DNA of 64,000 nucleotides. Source: Stachybotrys elegans (Eukaryota > Ascomycota > Sordariomycetes > Hypocreales > Stachybotryaceae). This document shows, piece after piece, positions 1 through 9,639 of the stretch (its first letter is position 1; each line of letters opens with the position of its first letter). The notes under the pieces were generated by a model, which worked only from the letters and a program-made list of their open reading frames with translations, was not told the origin of the DNA and did no database searches. The stretch covers positions 310,001-374,000 of the forward strand of contig JAGPNK010000017.1 in the NCBI GenBank assembly GCA_020746835.1, in the 5' to 3' direction. Made by a program: the position numbers and the translations under genes.

Positions 1-256
1 TCGAACGTACAATATAGGTAGATGATATGTACTCGAAGGCATTCGTCAGGTTCTTGGTAACCAGGAATGCATTCGCAAAGGCATCATGCCTGGCCTCGGT
101 CTCCTCCTCGGTAGGCTCTGGAACAATCGGAGCGCATGGCGGCGGAGTGACGACTGCCTGGCGAGCCGCAACCACAGGGCTCGGTTCATCGTTCCTCTGG
201 CCCAGTGCAGCAACAGCCGAGATCACGCAGGTAAGAACCAACAAAGTCGATTGCAT
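1..256 (-). CDS. Secreted SnoaL-like protein, N-terminal part (cut by window edge)
   Basis: Reading the minus strand from the ATG at 256 gives an open frame of 85 codons that runs off the window. It starts with a good signal peptide (MQSTLLVLTCVISAVAA), then a Pro-rich stretch (TPPPCAPIVPEPTEEE), then a segment containing EARHDAFANAFLVTKNLTNA and FEYISSTYI. This segment looks like the first helix of small secreted SnoaL/NTF2-fold proteins common in filamentous fungi, where it precedes an alpha+beta barrel. A GTACGT just before the edge (around position 9) is a good 5' splice site, so the first exon probably ends there. The family call rests on the helix pattern alone; the barrel lies outside the window. 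Members are annotated as polyketide-cyclase-like, but the activity of the secreted forms is unknown. Confidence 0.6.
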   Translation of the reverse strand, partial: MQSTLLVLTCVISAVAALGQRNDEPSPVVAARQAVVTPPPCAPIVPEPTEEETEARHDAFANAFLVTKNLTNAFEYISSTYIVRS

Positions 257-1359
257 CTTGGACGAAATTTCCAACTGGGAGCTGGTAAATGTGACCTGGA
301 GAGTATGATGTATCCGTTTGGATGGCGGTTCTTTATATGTTGTGGTGCAAACGCACCGGCACTTGCCGTGATGGCGTCGGCAGATATCACGGCAAATCAC
401 ATTCAGTTGCTTAAACTGCTCGGTCCTCATTTGCGGACTAGAGTGCAATATATCGGTCAATGGCTCTATATGTGGTCGATAGTGTTCTTGGCATTGCAAG
501 ACATTATTCAGGCTGATTTCAAGGTGCCATGGCCAGTCAAGCTTCGGACGAAAGGAAAGACACCCAGGTTGCTTGCGTACCAAGAGCTATCTCTTAGGGG
601 CCTTGCACAAGACAGGAAGGTCGACTCAATTTAGCTTCTGAGTATGGCGCACCAATACTGCAAGCCCACCAATTGTCATCCGTCGATATAATATTGTCTG
701 TACTATGAGAGACGGTCCCCTCCAAGCGTCTACCCTATTGGGGCATAAGGTCAAGAATCCTCACATACTGTAGACCCGCGTGTGATAAATCCTGCGTCGC
801 CTTCCTCGGAGTGGTTTGGATAAAATCTACGTCACGTAAGTAGATTTAAGGCAGTATATAAACGAATACTCGTGGTCGGGTTTGCGGGGTCGAATCAAGA
901 CTTGACGTTGTGGTGACAAGTTACACAGCTCTTCCAAGTTACTGGCAACTGCAGCATAATGTTGGGAAGAAATGGGCAGAAATTCCATAGGCAGCCGCCC
1001 TAAATGCATGCTTAATGGAACCTTTTTCATATCTCCTACTTCCTCAGACTATTGCTTGGCGACTGGCTGGGTCCTCACGCATCTCGATGAAGCTCCACGA
1101 CACGGTGCTATGACGTAGAGTCTGCCATGCAAGCGCAGAAATGCCCAAACGATTGGACAGCTTGAGCCACGCCCAGAATATTAAACACTGGGAAACCGGT
1201 ATCCATGCATGTGGCACCACATGTGGCGTCATCGGCTGTGTTGTAACGTCAATTCTTATCCCTCCAACGCTCAGCGTATAAGTAACGGCGCAAAGCCTCC
1301 TCCGTAAAGAGGGCAATCATATCCATCTACTATCAACATACAACTACAAAATCTTCAAA
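257..1359. other. Intergenic region, no gene seen
   Basis: About 1.1 kb between the divergently transcribed SnoaL-like and con-6 genes. Open frames are short, lack family resemblance and have no convincing splice partners. The con-6 TATA box lies near its right end. Confidence 0.6.
1277..1284 (+). promoter_or_regulatory. TATA box of the con-6 gene
   Basis: TATAAGTA lies about 76 bp upstream of the con-6 ATG at 1360, followed by a short CA-rich leader (ACATACAACTACAAAATC). Position and sequence fit a fungal TATA promoter, as expected for a strongly induced conidiation gene. Confidence 0.55.
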
Positions 1360-1665
1360 ATGAACTCCGCCGGCGACCGTTCCGTCCTGTCTTCTGACAT
1401 GCAGGAGCTCACAGAGGGCAAGGAGAGAACCGCGGATGTCATCCGCGGACACAAGGCCAACCTGTCCAACCCAAGTAAGCAAACTTGTACATGAGGGGTT
1501 TCTCGGCACTGACGCTGGGCAGACACTAGCGAGGCATCCAAGGAGAATAGTGCAAAGGCGATTGAGAATCTTGGTGGCGATGCTGTCCAGGAGGGCAACA
1601 AGGCAAAACCGAGAAGCAAGAATGCAGCGGAGAACCTCGACGGTACACGCGCAACTGCTGCTTGA
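1360..1665 (+). CDS. Con-6 family conidiation/stress protein
   Basis: Two exons, 1360-1474 and 1523-1665, joined across a 48-nt intron (GTAAGC donor, CTGAC branch site, CAG acceptor, phase 1), give an 85-residue hydrophilic protein. The hallmark is the Con-6 motif GHKANLSNPNTSEASKENS followed by AIENLGG; the second exon supplies the Asn-Thr-Ser that completes NPNTSEA. Con-6 proteins are small, disordered and strongly expressed in conidia. Their molecular role is unresolved, with links to desiccation and spore survival. The family motif normally recurs two or more times; only one clear copy is present here, followed by a lysine- and alanine-rich tail. The 3' end lies 52 bp from the converging Zn2Cys6 regulator gene. 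The start has a good context (TTCAAAATGAAC). Confidence 0.85.
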
Positions 1666-1717
1666 TCGATCATCTCTTCGAACAGAATGAGAATGTAAAA
1701 GTGGAAGTACCACATAT

Positions 1718-3337
1718 TTATCTCTCTTGGTCGATGGTGCCTCGGATATGTCTTTTCTCCCGTGACGTGGACATGAACTCCCTGGCTGCATCCACGCCCA
1801 TATAGCTATCCAGCTGTCAATCATGGGCAACGACATGTACGGTGCGGGCAACTTACATGCTGAGCATAATCTCACCGAGCTCATCCACATCCTGCGGCCG
1901 GCCGTATTTCATGAAGTTCTCCAGCGTAAAGTTGGTAATGATGAAATGCGGCATCTCCTTCCACGCACGGTCGAATTCAAATGGTGAATCGGCTTCCCAT
2001 AGATGGCGTGACATGGTCCAACGATGCGCGTAAGCCCATATTCCTACTTCACGGTCTGTTTCTGTTAGAATCTTGGGGAGTGCATGGAGTTAAGAGACCG
2101 CATGCCTTCTTCTTTGGGTGCCTTCATCAATTCATACAGCTTCAAGAAGGAAAGGCCCGTGATGATGGTTCTTCGGACAGACTCTGCAAATATCCATCTC
2201 TAAAGAATAGAGGATTAGAAGCTGAAGGCGAACTGGGGCTGACGTACTCACTTCCCATTCCTGGGGCGGCTGTTGCCGTATCAGGAGATTGTCCATCGGC
2301 GCCAGGTCTCGTAGATTTTCCCGCACTGTACATAGCTCCTCCAACCACTTCTGCAATAATGGAAGATTTCTCTCGCCTTTAACACGGAGGGAGACATCCC
2401 CATCCATTAGCTGTATAATTTGGTATACAAACAATGCCTGAGTCCGCGCAAGCTTCTCGACAGGAGTGGCGCTGGGACGGCTGGCTTCGCTTCCCACCAG
2501 GGTATCCGCATTTTGGTGTATTGCTTGCATGACCATCATCGTATTTGTCTGTGTGCGATTCGTGTAGAGAACAGCAACGGTGAAGCAGGTCAGGATGCAC
2601 GGTGGTGTCTGGCTTCGGTAGAGCTTGTGGTGAAGGAAGGGGGCAGCATTGCGAGAGGCAATGTCAGACACGAACCCTTTGACGCGATGTGAGATATAAT
2701 ACAAGGGTGTGTTGGGGTCGTAAAGATGCCATGGCTGCATGTCAATCTGCATGGTTTGTTAGATGAGGCCATAATTACGCCGATATCGACACCTATGTAG
2801 CTGAACTGCTGAGATACTTACACAAGAAGGGGCAATTTTGGCATAAGACCTCATAATCTCTTCGTCCACTGGCGTGCTTGGTCTTTCTGTAGGCGCTCCC
2901 GCTCCAACAGATACCATCCATTGCTCCTGGGTTGGATGGAGCGACTTGCATAGCATCTCAAGGAACGGATCTGTGTGGAGGCCGTCTTCTACCAAATCCC
3001 CCATCAAATAGTCCTCTGCGGGCAGCGTGGGGGCCGTTGCAGCACCCAGGTCCGTGTCCTCCAGGTAGTCAAAATTGGGCGGCTGTGCTGAGGATAAGAC
3101 ATGAGAAGTCGGCACCTCAAGCATAGGGCTCCCCGTAAAGGCAAACGGCTGGCCGGATGTGTCATGGCGCGGCTGACCGACGACCTTGCGATTCCGGCTC
3201 CAAGAGCAGACCAGGCTCTTCTCTACGCATCTTCCGCAGACGGGCGTCTGACGGTCGCAGCGCCTCTTGACGAGGACGCACTGGTTGCAGTTCTTCTGCC
3301 TCGATCTGGCAAACGCTGTGCTGCTTGGATCCGTCAT
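1718..3337 (-). CDS. Zn2Cys6 transcription factor, five exons, one probable GC-AG intron
   Basis: The ATG at 3337 opens exon 1 (2822-3337), with the binuclear cluster CNQCVLVKRRCDRQ followed by CGRCVEKSLVC within the first 50 residues. Introns: 2747-2821 (GTAAGT...CAG), 2200-2251 (GTGAGT...TAG), 2062-2105 and 1806-1856 (GTAAGT...TAG). The third needs a GC donor (GAAG|GCATGC): reading straight through meets a stop, while the GC-AG splice restores frame and keeps exon phases consistent (94 + 205 + 88 nt). The predicted protein has 465 residues. The middle contains the conserved AESVRRTIITG, HRWTMSRHLWEA and FEFDRAWKEMPHFIITNFT segments of a fungal regulator family, ending in YMGVDAAREFMS. It probably acts as a nuclear DNA-binding regulator; target unknown. 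It is divergent from the gene at 3673 (335 bp apart), so the two may share a promoter. Confidence 0.85.
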
Positions 3338-3672
3338 GGTGTTGATTGCGAACCGGGCATGTGAGCAAAGGGGTCAGGCAGACAAAGGATTAGGGAATCC
3401 ATCACGTGACGACAACCAATCTACCCCTCTTAAGAGGCAGCAGATGTCGTCAAACCCCCCAGGTGATACCTGTGAATGTGAACATGAATGTGATGCTTGA
3501 TTGAACTGCCTGCTTTGTGTAGGAACCGCCTATCTGTTGTGGCCTTAAGCTAGCCACACAATATCTATTGAACTATCCTACCATTTCTCTCAATATCCTC
3601 ACTACTTTGTATTTGTTTCCTGCGTCATCTCAAGGCCTAGTCCGCCTCCCCGCACTGGACCCTTAGCAGATA
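3338..3672. promoter_or_regulatory. Divergent promoter region between regulator and 255-residue protein
   Basis: A 335-bp spacer separates two start codons facing away from each other. It includes CACGTGACGACAACC near 3403 (a CACGTG E-box-like palindrome) and a pyrimidine-rich stretch before the plus-strand start. No clear TATA box. Confidence 0.4.
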
Positions 3673-4440
3673 ATGACGCAGCTTGGTGAGTTCGCCCTCC
3701 GCGCGCTCGCCGGCTACCGCGCCTATATCGAGGATGCGAACCGTCACGCGATGTTGGCCATCATTCCGGAGATCGAGGCTGCCGGTTCAGAGGACTTTGG
3801 GACGCCCGAGGAGATACAAGCAGAGCGCCTGAGATTCGTGAGGGCTATGCTTGGCGCAGGCCCCGAGCTACCCATCCAGCGTCCCGCCGACGTGCTTCGC
3901 AACTGGGATGCCCTTGTCACACCACTTGTGCTTGACGGGGCCGCAGTCAACCCCGATCCGGAATGGCGGGCGGCAATGCGCAAGGTCTACAAGTCTGCGA
4001 TCCTCCAGGGTCTTGGCCGCCTCGAGTGCCCTGATGGACAATGGGCACTTCCCGTCGACTTTGAGGCCGTCATGAACGAGGTCGACAGCCTTGAAGGCCC
4101 TGGCTGGTGGGCCTCCCGCAACTTGGGAAGTCATATCTTCTGGGAGGGCTGGGGTGAAAATTTCGGCCGCATGGAGACGCCCCGGCGAATCCAGGAGAGG
4201 GTTAAAGATGGTCAGGCCATCATTCAGCTCGTGAACCAGCTAGACCATAACTATGACGTAGCCGGAGGCTGGGAGCTGGGCTGCGGTGTCGATGCAGTAT
4301 TCCTTGCTGTCTACAGCCGTCCCAAGGCCGGCGAGAGGCAGGTTTGGTCATGGCGCTACGTTGCCTCGCTTGGTCGGGTTGGCATCAAGATATTTAAAGA
4401 TCTTGGGGGTGTTTTGGATTGGTACAAGAAGTATCGTTAA
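3673..4440 (+). CDS. Unrecognised single-exon protein, 255 residues
   Basis: An intronless frame with coding-type third positions (C/G-rich) starts at MTQLGEFALRALAGYRAY and ends at WYKKYR. I do not recognise a catalytic motif. The protein is predicted soluble, with no signal peptide or membrane span. It is rich in Trp and Gly in the second half (SLEGPGWWASRN, FWEGWGENFG, AGGWELGCGVDA) and has a hydrophobic segment AVFLAVYS near the C-terminus. An N-terminal helical region contains EDANRHAMLAIIPEIEAAG. It sits head-to-head with a Zn2Cys6 regulator, a common arrangement for a regulator and its target. Confident as a gene because of length, codon bias and intact start and stop; function unknown. 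Confidence 0.7.
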   Translation: MTQLGEFALRALAGYRAYIEDANRHAMLAIIPEIEAAGSEDFGTPEEIQAERLRFVRAMLGAGPELPIQRPADVLRNWDALVTPLVLDGAAVNPDPEWRAAMRKVYKSAILQGLGRLECPDGQWALPVDFEAVMNEVDSLEGPGWWASRNLGSHIFWEGWGENFGRMETPRRIQERVKDGQAIIQLVNQLDHNYDVAGGWELGCGVDAVFLAVYSRPKAGERQVWSWRYVASLGRVGIKIFKDLGGVLDWYKKYR

Positions 4441-5135
4441 CCACACTACTCTGTGATCCCCAATTCTATGCAAGGCTCAGATAGCAATTTTGTCAATCCA
4501 CGGACGGTCAATACCAATGCTGTTTCCGCGCCATTATGCTATACAGTTTACATATACATAGTTATAACTGCTTGTCCGACTGGAGCGGTGAAACGGCCAC
4601 TCCCGTCTGGAAGCAGAGCCACGACAAGGGTTCGCCTGGAAGATAAAACTACATAGTTTCCATAGCCTACTGTCCAGGTAGGTGAGACTTTTTATTTTTA
4701 TTTTTTTTATCTATCCATCCATCTGGTTTTTTTTCCTGGGGGTTTTATTTTTATTTTTTTTGTCGTGGTCTAGTACTATTTTAATCTTAATTCATCGTCT
4801 TTCTCTTCCTTTCTTCTCTCGTTTTGCATCGTCCCGATGAACCAGGATTAAATGACGACAAGCTGCAATGATCAATATTCTCCCTATCGTTGGATGGTGG
4901 AGTGGATGAGGGCATGTCTTGTTCGTGTCCGACGAGCACCGAACCCCAACTCCGAAACTCCGCCGCCAGTGGAAAATGCTCCAACTAATCACCAAACTCC
5001 CTAAAGTCCGGCGTTTGGTACGCATGGATGCCTATGCTGGCGTCAGCATCATGCCGAGCCAAACGTTAAAAAGCCAGAGGCAGCACTCCTCAGCTATGAT
5101 TTGGAGCAAGAATTTCCTCCTCACCAAGAACCAAC
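4441..5135. other. Intergenic region with T-rich low-complexity tracts
   Basis: About 700 bp between the 255-residue protein and the SDR gene. Positions 4688-4761 hold two long T-rich runs of the type TTTTATTTTTATTTTTTTT, separated by ATCTATCCATCCATCTGG. A CT-rich stretch follows at 4798-4830. These look like a terminator/promoter spacer; no gene is seen. Confidence 0.5.
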
Positions 5136-5990
5136 ATGTCCATCAAAGCTGTCGTTGTCGGAGGCACAAATGGCATTGGCTATGCCATGGCATGCCAGCT
5201 GGCCGCCACAGCCAAGAACTCAACCGTCATCATCAGTGGCCGCACCAAGCCCGCCAACATCCCGTTCCCCAACATTGAGTTTCGGCAATTGGATGCAACT
5301 TCCATGAGAAAGATAAAGCAGTATACCGACACCATCAAGTCCGTCGAGGGCCAGAAGCTCGGCATGCTCATCATGACGCAAAGCTACATGAACCTCGATG
5401 GACGAACCGAAACGCCCGAGGGCATCGACGCCAAGATGGCGCTGCACCACTACGGCAGACAGCTGCTGATACGCGAGTTGACGCCCGTACTCGAGGAAGA
5501 CGGCAAGGTCATTTCCGTCTATGACAGCAAATATGGCAACCCAGACAAGATTCTGTGGGAGGATCTCGACCTGAAGCACAACTACGCGCTCGGCAGGACA
5601 GCAAACCACGGCATGGTCATGACTGATGCCATGGTTCAATGGCACGCAGCAGAGCAAAAACGGAACGGCGGCCCGGCGAGATATTTCGTGCACGCATGGC
5701 CAGGGGCCGTGAAGACAAGCCTGCACAAGGAGATGCAGTGGTATCTCAAGCCGTTGCTACGAGGTCTGTCTTCGATCTTTGGTGTATCAGCTGATACTGC
5801 CGCAACCAGGCTTCTGAAGGGTACCATGGATCGTGCAGAAGCAGATGTGGCAGGCGGAAAATTCTGGACTTGCATTGACAACCACGGGCAGGAAGTCAAG
5901 GACAAGAAGATATGGAGCGAGGAAGAGTTGGACAAGATTGCCAGCCATACCTGGGGTCTTGTCGACTCTGCGCTGAAAACGCCTGCTTGA
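5136..5990 (+). CDS. Short-chain dehydrogenase/reductase-like protein with atypical active site
   Basis: Single exon, 284 residues, cytosolic. The N-terminus MSIKAVVVGGTNGIGYAMA is a Rossmann fold beta1-loop-alpha1 with GGTNGIG as the TGxxxGIG cofactor motif (residues 9-15). SGRTK at the end of beta2 has an Arg that suits NADP(H). LGMLIMTQSYMN occupies the position of the NNAG strand. The expected catalytic YxxxK is not obvious: the matching helix reads NYALGRTANHGMVMTDAM, with Arg/Thr where Lys is expected. VHAWPGAVKT is the PG motif after beta6. This matches a large fungal subgroup of divergent NAD(P)-binding proteins that are often next to secondary-metabolite genes, but here no such gene is adjacent. 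Oxidoreductase activity is uncertain. Confidence 0.8.
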   Translation: MSIKAVVVGGTNGIGYAMACQLAATAKNSTVIISGRTKPANIPFPNIEFRQLDATSMRKIKQYTDTIKSVEGQKLGMLIMTQSYMNLDGRTETPEGIDAKMALHHYGRQLLIRELTPVLEEDGKVISVYDSKYGNPDKILWEDLDLKHNYALGRTANHGMVMTDAMVQWHAAEQKRNGGPARYFVHAWPGAVKTSLHKEMQWYLKPLLRGLSSIFGVSADTAATRLLKGTMDRAEADVAGGKFWTCIDNHGQEVKDKKIWSEEELDKIASHTWGLVDSALKTPA

Positions 5991-6363
5991 GACGACGAAG
6001 AGGTCCCCTTCTCGGCGCTGTAATGTACTGTATGATCTGGCGCAAAGAGGGATTGTGGGTTTAAATGTCATTCATTTTCAGTGGAAATTACCCCGTTACA
6101 TTGTATATTTCTTTTTTACCTGTGCTCAACAGAAAGTCAATGCCGAGGACCTCGGTCCTAGGCTTGCTCTTGTGACAGCTGCTCAGCAATTCGTGTTCAT
6201 CAACCGCCTTATCCATGCTGGATACCTAACGCTTTGGCGGCTTGGTAGGCAAACAACCTGCCAGTCCAGGCGAAAGTCCGAGAGGAGGGGGGCCGAAGTG
6301 ACCTATACGTCTCCAGAATATATCCCGGGGCCCAGCAGACCTGGGGCAACATGTCCTGGTAAA
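5991..6363. other. Intergenic region, no gene seen
   Basis: About 370 bp between the converging SDR gene and the interrupted Cys-rich gene. No supported feature. Confidence 0.5.
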
Positions 6364-6876
6364 TCACGGGCCGAATGCAGCGGCACTGCCCGGGCGGGAC
6401 CACCTTTGATGAGGCGTTGATCGAGACATTGGCTGCTTCGCAAGCTCCTCTCCATTCCTGTCACACCTGTCCGTCGCTACGCTTGTCGTTGTCATCAGCG
6501 ATGTGAGCAGCTTGCCCAAATTGCACGAGCAAGACCCCGGCGCGTTACCCGGCGTCGGGTAAAAGAGCACATTGTCCAGGCCCGACTTGAGGCAGTAATC
6601 TGGGATGTCCCCGACTTTCTGCTGGTACTCGCAGCTGTAGACCTGGTCCTAGCAGTGCGTCGCGGCGCAAACAACCTGCTGTCTGGCCTGTATGCACGAG
6701 CAGACGTTGTGGCAATCGACCCCGACACCCTCGCAGTTGTCGTTGATGCAGCTCGCCCAATCATTCTGCGCGTCCGAGTAGCATGCCTCCATGCCGGAGC
6801 GGTCTGCGCACGTCTGCGCTTCAGAGTAGCCCACCTTGGCGCCGACGGCCAGGCCAGTCAGCGCAGGCAACAGCAT
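6364..6876 (-). pseudogene. Cys-rich secreted protein gene interrupted by an in-frame TAG
   Basis: One minus-strand frame runs 171 codons from the ATG at 6876 to the TGA at 6364, broken only by TAG at 6649-6651. Before the stop: a weak signal-like start (MLLPALTGLAVGA), then a Cys-rich region with ACYSDAQNDWASCINDNC, VDCHNVCSC and QQVVCAATHC. After it the same style continues: VYSCEYQQKVGDIPDYCLKS and APGSCSCNLG. Cysteine spacing on both sides suggests one disulfide-rich extracellular protein. The TAG could come from a single C-to-T change in CAG. The alternative, that the TAG is the end of an intron, would need a donor upstream in phase and would remove cysteines; I found no convincing one. 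The hydrophobic start is short, so a further 5' exon or indel (another ATG lies at 6888-6890, out of frame) is possible. Confidence 0.5.
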
Positions 6877-7524
6877 GGGTAGTTCAGCATGGTCTTGGTG
6901 TTGAATGCTCGGAGAATCCGCCTGGAGGAAATGGAGCGACAGCGAGAAACGGCATCATTTTGAATGAGGAGATCCAGTTTGTCTCCACCAACTCCTGGCG
7001 ACCCAGCCCTGAAATTGAGTCTCACGATGGGACTCACTGGTAACTTGTGGTAGGAAGTGACACTAAGGAGTGATTGCTGTGGGTGTGTCGGGCTCAGCTG
7101 CGTGGGCCGTTGACGGGGCGGGTTTCTCCTATTCCCCGTCCGCCTACACCGTGGATGACATTGCCATACGATGTTGAGGATTCCTCCTGGCAACTGGCAA
7201 CCTTGGACGATTGATCTGGACGTCATCATCGGCGGCCTGTGTGTATCCATGAAGACAACGCCAGAGGGAAAAGTTGGAACGAGCAATAACATTCGTTCGC
7301 TACCTAGCACTCCATGCTCCAATTAGTTCGCTGAGGAGTTGAACCTGTTGATCCTCCTACTGTAGAGTAAAGCCCAAAAATCCAAGCCCGTCTTTGGTAT
7401 CCTAGTCCGCCCTGAGATCCCTTGTTGCTTTGCTGATCCCTCGCAATACCAGATTCAGAATTAAGACCAATATCATCATGACGTCGTTATGTTTCCTTTG
7501 AGAAGGCTTCGAGTGAAGGTGTTT
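6877..7524. other. Intergenic region, no gene seen
   Basis: About 650 bp between two minus-strand genes. A 154-codon minus-strand open frame overlaps most of it but ends inside the Cys-rich gene's leader and has no recognisable sequence; I treat it as chance. Confidence 0.45.
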
Positions 7525-8531
7525 TTAGTCGAAGCGCGTGCTATTCCTGCCCTCCCACTCATCACAGCTCACACGCGTGACGTTGCCCATGGCGAGGCCG
7601 ATGCCGCTATTCCTGCCGGCAAAGGCATCCCAGGCGCCCGTGTCGACGCAGAGGTTGAAGTTGACCTGGGCGCCGTACATGTTTGTGGCTGTGCTGTCTC
7701 GCTGGCCGCAGATGGGATAGCCCAGGGCCGGGCACATCTCGTTGATCATGACGACGATTCTCGAGTTCATGCGCTGGCCCTCGTCGGAGCTATGGGGTTC
7801 TAACCGCCAGCAGGTGCCGCAAGTGAGGCCCTCGGCATAGAGCCACTCGGAAACCTGGACGGCGTAGCCGGGCTTTTCATGTGGTCAGCATCATACTAAT
7901 TCAATCGCGGTGAAAGGAAGTCCCTTACGTCCGTCATGATGCCGCAAGCATTGCCATAGTTCTTGCAGCTGTCTCCGTCGCCCGAGTCGCCAGAGCCGTA
8001 ATAGGTAAACGAAGCAGTAAAGGTCGAGCCAATCCTGACCTCGTCCTCGGTCGGAATGGTGACGGCCGAGCTGCTGGGAGCAGGAGCCGAAGTGGTTGTC
8101 GCCGATGCGTCGCCTCTATTGCTTTCATCGGACTCGCCGCTAGAACCAGACCCGGATCCCGAATTCCTCGTGCCAACGACGGCGCCGGCGACGATGGCGA
8201 CAATCGCGACGATGGACACGGCGACGACGATGATGACCAGCTTCTTGCTGGGCTTCCATTTCGGCTTCGGTGGCGGGGCGCTGGGGTCTACGACGCCCAT
8301 CGGTATCGGGTGGTAGTCGTCGTATTTGGGAGGAATGGGCAGCGGTTTTGCAGTCATGAATTCTTTGTTGGTGTCGTTGTGGTTGACGACCTCGAGGCCT
8401 CCGTAGTCGACGAATTGAGGCGCATCCGACGAGTTTCGCTGGACGGCCTGGGAGACATTGAACGTCGACTGCTCAATGAAGGGCTCCGGCATGCGCACCT
8501 CCTTGCCGGTATCAGTATTGTTGTGCTCCAT
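7525..8531 (-). CDS. Membrane-anchored double-psi beta-barrel (expansin/RlpA-like) protein
   Basis: Exons 7929-8531 and 7525-7872 are joined across a 56-nt intron (GTAAGG...AAAAG, phase 0) to give 316 residues. Residues 1-97 are polar and Pro-rich (PSAPPPKPKWKPSKK) without a signal peptide; residues 98-120 form one membrane helix (LVIIVVAVSIVAIVAIVAG), so a type II topology is predicted. A Gly/Ser/Thr linker (SGSGSGSSGE) follows. The C-terminal ~140 residues resemble a DPBB domain: ASFTYYGSGDSGD, then NYGNACG, then AVQVSEWLYAEG, LTCGTCWRL, VVMINEMCPALG, and NFNLCVDTGAWDAF. These are the Y-G/ACG/CGxCW/CP spacing features of barwin, expansin and cerato-platanin-like folds. The lysine-rich flank on the cytosolic side obeys the positive-inside rule. 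Likely acts at the cell wall/plasma membrane interface; whether it binds or loosens polysaccharide is unknown. Confidence 0.75.
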
Positions 8532-9639
8532 GCTTGTCTTTGTTTTCTGGACCAGTGGCCCTCTCTTCTCGATCGTTCGCCAGCCGGTGTGTCGAAGAGG
8601 GCAGGCGATTTCGACAACTCTTTCAAATCAAGCTCATATGTCTGCCCTTCGAGAAAAAATAAGGAAGGGGAAGCGCACGTGGAGGAGTTGCATTGTATGG
8701 AGGAGAAAGAGGCGCGGCATGCAGCAAGGCAAAGGCAATCGGGGGATCGAGGGGTTGCTCGACAGGGGCCTTACCCAACACCAACTTTGTCCGAGCCTGA
8801 ATGGAGGATCCTGGAAGCAGAAAATTATCCATAAAAATGCTAGGCTGGTTAGGGACTTGGCGCGCCGAGATGCTAGGCATATTCCGCTCACTAGGCTATC
8901 AAGACTGCTGTCATGTCCGACCTGCCCCAACTGGCAAACGGGCCACTTCACTCTTCCTGGACGTAGCTCGATATCTGAGAGACGGATATCCTTGCTTGGC
9001 TCCAGTAGCGGTATGCATTTGCTGGCGGGAGCTCACTCAGAAGTGGGCGCTTGCAACGATACCATCAAACTACTATAGCATGCCACTTGAGATGGTCTCC
9101 GCACATGGAACCTGGATGGGTCGAGGCCAGCAGTTCTTGCAGTGTCATTGGACACCCTCATCGGCATGTCTCGAGTGCGGTGGTCAGACCTGGTCAGCCC
9201 TCGTCTGAAAACGAAGCCAGTGCGTGCAGATCTCGGCAGCTACTGGCTAACTTGCTGCTTACGGTGGTCGCTGGGCTGAAGCGCCAAGTTGATCCTTGGG
9301 ATCCTGCTGCTCAGCCCATGTCTTGACCGCTCAAGCCATCAACATGGCGCTTAGATACACGTAACATAGTAATTACGGAGTAGGTGAGACGAAATAGTAT
9401 GTATGAGTCGAGCAGTCAGCCACCAAGCCCGGCTAAATTCTCTTCCCATGCATGTAGGGATGCAAACTAAGACAATACGTTGTACATAGGGAGTCGCCGA
9501 CTACTATCCATTGTGCATGGCATGGCATGACCCCCCTCCAGAGCCAAGCCGTGTAATTTCGGGCCACGTTGCCGGGCTCATGGTACCAGCCTTTCGCCTC
9601 CACGGAACGCTGCCCTACGGAAGTGTTGCGTGTGCTTCT
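8532..9639. other. Intergenic region, no gene seen
   Basis: About 1.1 kb. Short overlapping frames on both strands lack family features. One copy of the recurring 9-mer TACGGAGTA lies at 9374-9382. Confidence 0.45.
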
